A DNA stretch of 20,876 bases from Aureococcus anophagefferens. Taxonomy: Eukaryota; Sar; Pelagophyceae; Pelagomonadales; Pelagomonadaceae. Location of the stretch: assembly GCF_000186865.1 (NCBI RefSeq), contig NW_008705562.1, positions 2,684,442 to 2,705,317 on the forward strand. Reading direction: 5' to 3'. The notes below the pieces were generated by a model that saw only the letters and a program-made list of their open reading frames with translations, did not search any database and had not been told where the DNA came from. Position numbers and translations under genes: made by a program. Shown here in pieces: positions 1 through 8,026 of the stretch. Within the stretch, counting starts at the first letter, position 1. The number at the start of each line of letters is the position of its first letter.

Positions 1-3000
1 CGGGCAAGGCCGCGGCGGCCCAGGGCGACGCCGCGGCCGCCGACGCCGCGCGGCGCGTCGCCGCGCACCTCGCGGCCTTCGTGGGCCGCGTCGCCGCGCG
101 CGGCTCGGACGCGCCCGCGGCGCCGTGGGACGACGGCGACGTCGAGGCCGCCGTGGCCCTCTGCGACGAGGCGCGCGACGGGCCCGTGCGGGGCCACGGC
201 ACCGTCGCCGTCTGGGCGCTGCTGCGGCGCGTGGAGCACCGCGGCGCGGCCGCGCGCGGCGGCGCGGCCGCGCGCGTCCTCGCGGGCCTCGGCCTGCGCC
301 GAATTCAACCACTGGTTTGGGTGGTCCTGACCAAACTTGAGAATTCTCTAGCTCGGTCAAATCGAAGTCGATTCGGCTGATTTTTGGACGAATCGATTGC
401 TCTCGTCGAGTTCTCGAAGCACGGCCGAAGAATCTGGCGCAATCCGCTCAATTACGCGCACATTGAAGTCGGGTTGAAGATTTGAATTCTACGCAGGCCT
501 CGGCGCCGCGGCGCGCGACGTGAGCGACGCCGTCGCCCTCGCGGCGCTGGCGCTCCTCGCGCGGGACCCCGACGGGTCCGCCGAGGTCGTCGAGGCCGGC
601 GGCCTGCCCCGGCTCTGCGAGGCCGCGACGCGCGCGCAGGCGGCCGCGCGCGTGTCGCAGAAGCCCGACGTCACGAAATTCGTCCGCGTGCGCTGCCTCG
701 CCGTCGCGGCGCTCTACGCCATCGTCTGCTCCGGCGCGGCGTCCGAGGACCGCATCGCCGCCCTCGACGACCTGCCGACGCCCATCATGTTCCTGTTGGC
801 CGCGGACGGCGCGCCCGAGGCCGCGGCGCCCAAGCCCGCGGCGCGGCGCCCGCTCGACGACGACGCCGCCGCCGGCGAGCGCGCGTCCCTCGCCCTGGCG
901 CTCAAGTCCGGCGCCGTGCTCCTCGCCGTGGCCATGTGCCAGCAGTCGCAGCGCCAGCGCGCGTCGCTCGCGCGGCACGCGTCCGACGCTGTGCGCAAAT
1001 CAACCACTGGTTTGGGACGTCGGGGCCAAACTTCAGAACTCTCTAGCTCGGTCAAATCGAAGTCGATTTGGCTGATTTTTGGACGAATCGATTGCTCTCG
1101 TCGATTTCTCGAAGCGCAGCGGAAGTGCTCGTGTCGAAACATTCAAATACGCGCACATTGAAGTCGGGTTGAAGATTTGATTTCCACGCAGGTCCGACGG
1201 CGCGCTCGAGGCCATGGTCGCGGACCTCGCGCGCGTCTCGGGCGGCTTCCTCGCCGCCGAAGACGTCGGCGCCGACGCCTGGGCGACGCCCCGCGCGGCG
1301 ACGCTGTCCGCGTCCGTGCGGGCCATCGTGCTCCTCACGACGGGCCCGACGGCGCGGCGGCGCCTCGGCGCGGACGCGCGCCTCGTGGGCGCGCTCGCGC
1401 GCGTCGCCTACCACGGCGAGACCTTCCGCGGCGGCGGCGGCGGCGACGTCGCCGGCGGCGTCCGCGCGGTCACCGAGGACGCGTTCCGCGCGCTGCTCAA
1501 CCTCTCCGTGGAGCCGTCCGCGCGCGTCGCCATCTGCGCCAAGGCGCTGCCCCTGCTCCTCCGCGTCGCCCGGTACGACGCGGCGCCGGACTTTGGATCG
1601 CCGGGCCGCGGCGCCGACTTCGGCGACTTCGGGCGCGCCGTGCTCGCGAACCTGCTCAGCGACGCGCCGTGCCGCGCGGCGCTCTACCGGCGCCGGCCGG
1701 CGTCCCGCGACCGACGTTCGAGAGATTTGTGGACCGGGACGACGATCGCGACCGACGCGCGCGGTAGGCACCAGCTCGCGGAAGCGTCCGCGGGCGTCGC
1801 GGGCCAGCGCGCGCTCGTGGAGCGCAAGAAGCGGCTGGGCTGGGGCGGCGCGGGCGGGTGCGACGAGCCCTTCCGCGTGGCCTTGGACGACGGCGACCCG
1901 CTCGTGCCGCCGCGCGTCCACGCGCTCCTCCCTGTGCCGAAACCAACCACTGGTTTGGGGGGTCCCCACCAAACTTGAGAATTCTCTAGCTCGGTCAAAT
2001 CAAAGTCGATTCGGCTGATTTTTGGACGGATCGATCGCTCTCGTCGAGTTCTCGAAGCACAGTGAAAGAATCTGGTCCAAATCGTTCGAATACGCTCACA
2101 TTGAAGTCTGGTTGAAGATTTGGTTTCGGCACAGGCTCCTCCGCGGGTCCGCGACGAACCTGTGGCAGGCCGCGGGGTCGCCGCTCGAGGAGGCGAACGC
2201 GACGCTCCGTTCGACGCGGCTCCTGGGCGGCGGCGCCGAGGACCCGAGCCGCTGGCGGCCGCCGATCAACCGCTTCGTGGGCGTCGACGACCCCGCGCGG
2301 CCGCGGCCGCCGAGCCGCGCCGCGGCGTCGCCGGGGCCCCTCGCGAGGCTCGACCGGCCGCCGGCCGTCGCGCTCTTCGACGACGGCGCGTCGCGCGAGG
2401 GCGGCGACTCCCGCGCCGTGAGCGACCTCGGCTCGCGCGACTCCGCGCCGCGGCGGCCCCGCGCGGGCGAGGCGGGCCGCCTCGCGCGGTCGCTCGGCCG
2501 GCCCGGCGACGCGGTCGCGCGCCTCCAGCGCGAGCAGGCGCGGGACGCCGCCGGGGGCCTCGACGACTCGTCGACGACCAAGGGCAAGAAGCTCGCCGCG
2601 GCCCTGGCCGAGGACGAGGCCGCGGCGGGCGCGCGCGCGGGCCGGCCCGCGGCCGCGGGCGCCCGGGGGCCCGCGGCGTCCTGGGTCATGCTGTCGCCCA
2701 CGGAGACGGCGGAGCGCGAGTGGTTCCACTTCGCGGGCGACGGCCGGCGGCGCACGCTCGGCGGCGACGCGCCGCGGCTCGCCAAGTGGGGCCGCGTCGC
2801 CGGCAGCCGCGTCTGCGACGGCATGTTCAGCGAGCGGCGCTGGGACCCGGACGACCGCGAGGACGAGGGCGGCTTCTACTTCTACCACCGGCCCAAGACG
2901 CCCTGCGCCGCGTCGGCGCCGTCGTCGCTGCTCCACCTGCCGCCGCCGGACGCCGTCGCCGCGCTCGGGCCCGGCGCGCTCCGCGACGGCCCGGGCCTCG

Positions 3001-4924
3001 GCGCCGCGCCGCCGCCCGCGGCGCCGCCCGCGGTCCTGCCGCCGTCGGCGCCGCGGCCGCCGGACGCGCCGCGGCCGCCGGACGCCCGGGCCGGCGCGCC
3101 CGGCGCATGCGGCGCCGCGCCGCCGCCGGGCCACGTCGCGCCCAGGGCAGCACAAGAGAGCGAAATTCCCAACTTCAAAGGCTCTGATCTCGGCCATTTT
3201 CCACTCGTTTCGGCTGATTTTTGGACGAGCGATCATCTCTCGGAACGGTCTCGAAGCGTGGATGTTTTTTTTGTTACGCACGCGCGCGGAACACTCACGT
3301 TGAAGCGACGTTGAATCACTCTTGTGCTGCCCAGGTCGCGCCCGCGCCGCTCACGCTCGTCACGGGCCAGCCGCCCGAGCCCGGCGACGACGCGCCGAGC
3401 GACGCCGACGAGTCCGACGAGGAGGAGCCCTTCGTGCTCGAGGGGTCGACGTTCAACCAGCGCCAGTACCAGACGCGCGACTGCGTCTTCGAGGACACGG
3501 ACAAGGTCTGCGACGGAGCAGGAAAAGAGTGATTCAAGTTCTCTTCAACATGAGTGTTCCGCGCGCGCGCGTTCCGGAAACAGCATCCACGCGTCGAGAG
3601 CGCTCCGAGAGATGATCGCTCGTCCAAAAATTAGCCGAAACGAGTGGAAAACGACCGAGATAGGAGCCTTTGAAGTTGGGAATGTCGCACCCTTTTCCTG
3701 CCCAGGTCTGCGAGGCCGCGTGCGCGGGCGACTGGGCCAAGGCGCTCGAGCAGCGCGCGTTCGCGACGTGCGTCGCGTCCGCGGAGCGCGAGGTGGCCAC
3801 GGCCGAGGGCCGCCTCCACGCCGCCGCCGTGCGGAAGTCGGAGGAGCGCGCCGCGGCGCTGGCGCTGGCCAAAGAGGCCGCGGAGCGCCGCGCGGACGAG
3901 GACGACGGCGACGACGACGACGACCTCGACAGCTTCGAGCGCGAGGCCAAGGAGCGCGACGCCTTCAAGGACGTGCCCGACGAGGTCCACGTGCCGCCGC
4001 CGCCCGCGCCGCCCGCGGAGCCCGACGCGGTCTTCGCGGCCGTCGCCGCCGCGCTGTCGCGGTCCGACTTCCGCAAGATCTGCTACCTCTTCGACCACTA
4101 CTGCGCGCTCCAGGCCCTCGGCGCGCCGAAGAAGGCGGCGCGCCGGAGCAGCCGGGGCGACCGGGGCGACGACGACGCCGCGGCGGCCGCCGCGGGCGGC
4201 GACGACGACGACGCCGCGTCGCGGAGCTCGAGCTCGTCGTCCGACGACGACGGCGGCGACGACGCCGCGCCCAAGGGCGGCGACCTCTTCTTCCTCCACG
4301 AGCAGCACCTCCTCGCCTGCCTCGGCGACCTGGGCGTGCTCGGCCAGGCGACGGCCGCGCAGGCGCGGCTCGCCGACGCGCAGGCGCGGAGCATCTTCCA
4401 GCTCGCGACGGGCACGCAGGCGACGCGGCGGCGGGGCAACGTCACGGCGACGACGACCTTCCTCCCCGGCGCGGACCGGGGCGGCCTGGGCCTCGCGCCG
4501 AGCCAGCGCGGCGGCCAGGGCGTCATCCTCGGCAACGCCGCGGCCGCGGCCGTCAGGGCAGCACAAGAGAGCGACATTCCCAACTTCAAAGGCTCCTTTC
4601 TCGGTCGTTTTCCACTCGTTTCGGCTGATTTTTGGACGAGCGATCATCTCTCGGAACGGTCTCGAAGCGTGGATGCTTTTTCAAGAACGCGCGCGCGCGG
4701 AACACTCACGTTGAAGCGACATTTAATCTCTCTTGTCCTGCCCAGGCGGCCGTGCTCCCGGGCTTCGAGGTCGACCGCGAGCATAGCGTCGCGCACCCGG
4801 GCGGCCCCGGCGGCGGCGACGACTCGCAGGACGACGCGAGCCACGGCGACGCGTCGACGGTGGGGTCGCTCGCGTCGCCGGACCCCCGGAACCGGCCCGC
4901 GGGCTCGTTCGACGACGCGCCCGG

Positions 4925-4964
<40 letters not shown>

Positions 4965-6833
4965 ACGGCCCCGCCGTCGACCCGTCGCTCGTCGCGGCGG
5001 CGGCGCTCGCCGAGGGCGGCGGCGGCGGCCTCATCACCGCGAGCCGCCGCGCGTCCGCCGCGCGACCGCCGAGCGCCGAGGGCACGCCCGACGGCTCCGA
5101 GGCCGGCGACGACCGGCCCGCGGAGCGGAAGAAGAAGAAGACCAAGGCCGAGCGCCAGGCCGAGGCCATGCTCAACTTCGCCATGTCCACCGCGGGCATG
5201 GGCGGCGGCCGCGACCGCGCCGCGTCGGGCGACGTCGACCGGGCCGCGCCGCCGCGGCTCGACCGGGCCCGGTTCGTCGAGGTGCTCGTGCGCGTGGCCC
5301 TGCAGCTCTACATGGGCCTCAAGCCGCCGCCGCGGCCCGCCAAGGCCATGGCCATGCTGCTGCAGCAGGTCGCGCTCCGCGCGCCCCGGGCCGCGCTCGA
5401 GCCGCGCGACGGCTTCCGGTCGTCGCTCTCAGGGCAGCAAAAGGGTGATTCAACGTCGCTTCAACGTGAGTGTTCCGCGCGCGCGCGTTCCGGAAAAAGC
5501 ATCCACGCTTCGAGGCCGTTCCGAGAGATGATCGCTCGTCCAAAAATCAGCCAAAACGAGTGGAAAACGGCCGAGATAGGAGCCTTTGAAGTTGGGAATT
5601 TCGCACCCTTTTGCTGCCCAGGTCGCTCTTCTACACGCGGGACGTCGAGCGGGGCCTCGGCGCCCACACGCGCGAGCTCCAGCGCCTCTTCGTGAGCCTC
5701 TCGACGAGCGACGACGACGCGAGCCACGTCCGCGCGCACGTCCGCGGCCGCGCGCGAATCACCCCTTTTGCCCGACGTCCGCGCGCGCGCGATCGAGCGG
5801 TCCGGACCGCGGCTAGAGGACACGCGAGAAGCGCGCGCGACGCGTCGAACCATCGGCTCCGATGCGACCGAGCTCGAGAGTCCCGGAGCGCGGCCCCGAC
5901 GTCGACGCGCGACGGTCGACGCCCGCGCAGGTCAACGGCCACCTGTCGCTCGAGAAGTGGCTCGCGTTCCTCGAGGACGCGGACCTGGACCGCACGTCCT
6001 ACCTGGACCTGCCGCCGGACGCGGCCTACCACGCCTTCTGGCGGTCGCGGCCCATCGCGCCGGACTCGCGGTCCGCGGACGAGGAGCCGGGGACGCAGCG
6101 CTACGTCGACTTCCTCGAGGCGCTCTGCCGCCTCGCCGACGCGGCGACCGTGCCGCCCCTCGTGCTGCGGACCCACCCCCTCGACGCGGAGCGGGCCATC
6201 GAGGACGAGGCGGCGAAGATCCGGCGCCTCGCGGACGAGGCCGCGGCCCGGGAGCGCGCGGCCAAGGACGCGGACCTGCCCGAGTTCCACGTGCCCGACG
6301 GCGAGGGCCCGGCGCTCGCGAACCTCGTCCACGGCCTCGTCGCGCAGGCCAAGGAGGACGGCGCCGCGGGCGACGACGCGGACGCGGCGCCGCCGGACGG
6401 CGGCGACGACGGCTCCGTCGCGTCGACGGCGAGCTCGAGCAAGGCGAGCAAGGCGAGGAGCCTCCTGAGCCTCAACGAGCCCCCGAGCGACAAGAAGCGC
6501 GCGCGGCTCCTCGCGCGGAAGCTCGACTACCTCCTGCGCTACCTCCTCTGCCGCGCGGCGCTCAAGCTCGAGGGCGGCGCGCTGCCGGGGCCCAAGCCCC
6601 TCTGCCTCGTGCCCAAGTACCTGTCCAAGGCCCAGCTCGACGACCCCAAGTCGCGGGCGACCTGGGCGCCGCCGCCGCCGCCGGGCTCCGAGGACGCGAG
6701 CGCGAAGAGCGCCGACAAGGCCGCGCCGCCGCCCTTCTTCTCCTTCGGGGGCACGCCGCCGTCGCCGGCGGGCAAGCGCGCGTCGCGCGACAAGGACCCG
6801 CGGCCGAGGAAGGGGTCCCGCGACGACAAGTAA
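1..6833 (+). CDS. Large armadillo-repeat / EF-hand-like multi-exon protein (5' partial)
   Basis: The gene enters from the left edge and ends at TAA 6831-6833. Exons: <1-285, 497-980, 1192-1923, 2135-3134, 3335-3505, 3706-4545, 4746-5421, 5622-5727 (or 5739), 5931-6833. Every introner junction restores one reading frame. Exons 1-3 are Ala/Leu-rich helical repeats like armadillo repeats (SDAVALAALALLARD; AFRALLNLSVEPSARVAI). Exons 6-9 carry repeated EF-hand-like helices: FLHEQHLLACLGDLGVLG (about 4294-4347), RFVEVLVRVALQLY (about 5270-5310) and QRYVDFLEALCRLADA (about 6097-6145). I recall this order (ARM-like, then FLEAIVRIA-type modules) from large uncharacterised proteins of flagellates and stramenopiles. 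Biochemical function is unknown. Low-complexity Asp/Ser stretches separate the modules. One frame break lies in a GAC/ACG run near 4923-4926. About 1,730 codons are visible. Family call is moderate; the exon structure is strong. Confidence 0.8.
294..496 (+). mobile_element. Introner, family A, copy 1 (intron 286-496)
   Basis: 203-bp element flanked by identical 8-bp TSDs GCCTCGGC at 286-293 and 497-504. Terminal inverted repeats: left CTGCGCCGAATTCAA; reverse complement of the right end CTGCGTAGAATTCAA. The intron runs from GC (286, inside the left TSD) to AG (495-496, element end), phase 1. Removing it joins the upstream reading (VLAGLG) to the downstream one (AAARDVSDAV). The element is visibly AT-richer than the exons. 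Confidence 0.95.
989..1191 (+). mobile_element. Introner, family A, copy 2 (intron 981-1191)
   Basis: 203 bp, TSD GTCCGACG at 981-988 and 1192-1199. Inverted ends: CTGTGCGCAAATCAA on the left; right-end reverse complement CTGCGTGGAAATCAA. GT-AG intron, phase 2. Splicing joins LARHAS to DGALEAMVADL. Same forward orientation as copy 1. Confidence 0.95.
1690..1767 (+). other. Possible 78-bp GC-AG intron inside exon 3
   Basis: The stretch stays open in frame but reads as an Arg-rich, low-quality peptide. It begins GC at 1690 and ends GTAG at 1764-1767. Removing it (phase 2) gives a smoother join, ALYR-HQLAEASAG. The 8 bases at the start (GCGCCGGC) and just after the end (GCACCAGC) match at 6 of 8, so this could be a decayed intron insertion. 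Because the length is a multiple of three, the frame cannot decide the matter. Confidence 0.35.
1932..2134 (+). mobile_element. Introner, family A, copy 3 (intron 1924-2134)
   Basis: 203 bp, TSD GCTCCTCC at 1924-1931 and 2135-2142. The terminal inverted repeat is perfect over 15 bases: CTGTGCCGAAACCAA at both ends. GC-AG intron, phase 2. Splicing joins HALL to RGSATNLWQ. Forward orientation. The matched ends suggest a recent or well-conserved copy. Confidence 0.95.
3143..3334 (+). mobile_element. Introner, family B, forward copy (intron 3135-3334)
   Basis: 192 bp, TSD GTCGCGCC at 3135-3142 and 3335-3342. Left end CAGGGCAGCACAAGAG; right-end reverse complement CTGGGCAGCACAAGAG. GT-AG intron, phase 0. 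Splicing joins GHVAP to APLTLVTGQ. The interior carries CGGCTGATTTTTGGACGA in the sense direction. The pyrimidine-rich right end followed by CCCAG forms the 3' splice site. Confidence 0.95.
3514..3705 (-). mobile_element. Introner, family B, reverse copy (intron 3506-3705)
   Basis: 192 bp, TSD GTCTGCGA at 3506-3513 and 3706-3713. The interior is the reverse complement of the 3143 copy (reads GTCCAAAAATTAGCCGAAAC on the gene strand), yet it still serves as a GT-AG intron, phase 0. Left end CGGAGCAGGAAAAGAG; right end TTTTCCTGCCCAG. Splicing joins EDTDK to VCEAACAGDW. Confidence 0.95.
4554..4745 (+). mobile_element. Introner, family B, forward copy (intron 4546-4745)
   Basis: 192 bp, TSD GCGGCCGT at 4546-4553 and 4746-4753. 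Left end CAGGGCAGCACAAGAG; right-end reverse complement CTGGGCAGGACAAGAG. GC-AG intron, phase 0. Splicing joins GNAAA to AAVLPGFEVD. The interior closely resembles the 3143 copy. Confidence 0.95.
5430..5621 (-). mobile_element. Introner, family B, reverse copy (intron 5422-5621)
   Basis: 192 bp, TSD GTCGCTCT at 5422-5429 and 5622-5629. Left end CAGGGCAGCAAAAGGG; right-end reverse complement is the same except CT for CA at the outer bases. The interior is in reverse orientation. GT-AG intron, phase 2. Splicing joins FRSSL to FYTRDVERG. Confidence 0.95.
5728..5930 (+). other. Ordinary spliceosomal intron (GT at 5728 or 5740, AG at 5930)
   Basis: The reading frame must change between SDDDASH (ending about 5727) and VNGHLSLEKWLAFLED (from 5931). 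The acceptor is GCGCAG at 5925-5930. Two GTC donors, at 5728 and 5740, are both phase 0 and both restore frame. No TSD or introner ends are present, and the intron is GC-rich, unlike the introners. Only the segment near 5754-5770 faintly recalls a family B end. Confidence 0.7.
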
Positions 6834-7027
6834 GCCAAGAAAGGGGAGGCAGGTTGAAGTGCAGGTTGGTTGAAACGCACCTTGACCTGCGCGATCGACG
6901 AGCCATAGACGCCTGATGCGATGAAGCTCTGAGCGGTCTATCTCGTGTCTATTGAGCACGGGCCGCTTCGCGTCGAGCTCGATCGTGCAGTGCGCCGGCA
7001 GCAAGATCCCGGTCCGCGACGTAGGCT

Positions 7028-7909
7028 ATGGATCAGCAGCTCCAGGTCGCGCGCGCGCGCTGGCGCGCCGCGGCCGCCGCGTTCGGCGTCCTCCTCATGC
7101 TCATCTCGCCTCTCTCGATTCTGCACTTGAGGAGAAAACAGAGAACCGATGACATCGTGCTCGCGTCGCTCGTGCAGCTCGACGACTTCGTCGCGTCCGC
7201 GGACGACGTCGAGCTCGAGACGCTCGTGCAGTTCGACGACCTCATCGACGACTTCGCCGCGTTGGACGCCGCCGCGGACGACGCCGCCGCCGCGGACGAC
7301 GCCGCCGCGGACGACGCCGCCGCGGACGACGACGCCGCCGCGGACGACGACGCCGCCGCGGACGACGACAACCTCGCGCTCGCGAGCGCGACGGACGAGT
7401 ACGCGACGACGGCGACGTGCGGCCAGCACAAGTCCCCGAACCACGACCGCGTGCCGGACTGCACGCACTGGGACCAGGGCAGCTGCGGCAACGCGTGCTG
7501 CGTCGCCGAGATAGACGTCGCTGGCGGCGTCGACGCGACGTACCTCGCGCTCAGGGCGTACCTGGAGTCCGGCGGCGGCGACGGCGGCTACGCCAAGGCG
7601 TCGAAGCGCGACGCGTCCGGCCACGTCTCCGAGGACGACCAGGGCGACTACCCGTTCGGCTTCGACCCGCCGCTGCCGTGGCGCTTCACGACGTCGGCGA
7701 CGCACGCGACGTCCGGCGGTTACGTCGACGCGCTCTACTTGTCCGTCGGCGAGACCGGGAGCGGGTCCAAGGTGCGCATGTCGTCGACGAGCACGATCAA
7801 CGGCGCGCTCGGCGACATGGGCCAGAACTACAAGAACCTCGCCTTCCTCTGCGATGGCCTGGGCTGGAGCGCGCCGACCATCAAGTTCGGGTGCGGGTAC
7901 CGGTCGTAA
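7028..7909 (+). CDS. Signal-anchor protein with acidic Asp/Ala repeat and Cys-containing C-terminal domain
   Basis: A 293-residue ORF from ATG 7028 to TAA 7909. Residues about 14-34 form one hydrophobic segment (AAAAFGVLLMLISPLSILHL) followed by RRK. This suggests a signal anchor or uncleaved signal peptide with the rest in the lumen or outside the cell. Residues about 80-114 are a DDAAA-type repeat. The C-terminal part holds seven cysteines (CGQHK, PDCTH, GSCGNACC, FLCDG, FGCGY), consistent with a disulfide-bonded exported domain. I do not recognise a named family. The first in-frame ATG before the hydrophobic segment was chosen as the start. It lies 194 bp after the large gene on the same strand, with no sign of co-transcription. 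Confidence 0.7.
   Translation: MDQQLQVARARWRAAAAAFGVLLMLISPLSILHLRRKQRTDDIVLASLVQLDDFVASADDVELETLVQFDDLIDDFAALDAAADDAAAADDAAADDAAADDDAAADDDAAADDDNLALASATDEYATTATCGQHKSPNHDRVPDCTHWDQGSCGNACCVAEIDVAGGVDATYLALRAYLESGGGDGGYAKASKRDASGHVSEDDQGDYPFGFDPPLPWRFTTSATHATSGGYVDALYLSVGETGSGSKVRMSSTSTINGALGDMGQNYKNLAFLCDGLGWSAPTIKFGCGYRS
7266..7369 (+). repeat. In-gene tandem repeat encoding (D)DDAAA
   Basis: About seven imperfect copies of a 15-18 bp unit, GACGCCGCCGCGGAC and length variants. Units differ by whole codons (one or two extra Asp or Ala), so the frame is kept. This is the signature of in-frame repeat expansion or contraction. Confidence 0.85.
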
Positions 7910-8026
7910 AGCGCGTCGCGTGGCACGGGCGCTGTTCAGACCACGCGGGGGTTCGCGGGCCGGGACGCGCGAAGGCGCCGCCGGGTGGACTGCGAGGGAC
8001 CGAGCTAGGCACGCACATGATGAAAC

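Noticed and set aside
286..5629. Dispersed near-identical repeats as a CRISPR array or prokaryotic MITEs.
   Set aside because: The copies are about 200 bp, far apart, have 8-bp TSDs and terminal inverted repeats, and sit inside coding exons where removal restores the reading frame. They are spliced introners.
5754..5772. AATCACCCCTTTTGCCC in the last intron of the large gene as a family B end.
   Set aside because: Partial match only, with no partner end and no TSD. The intron is otherwise GC-rich and unlike any introner.
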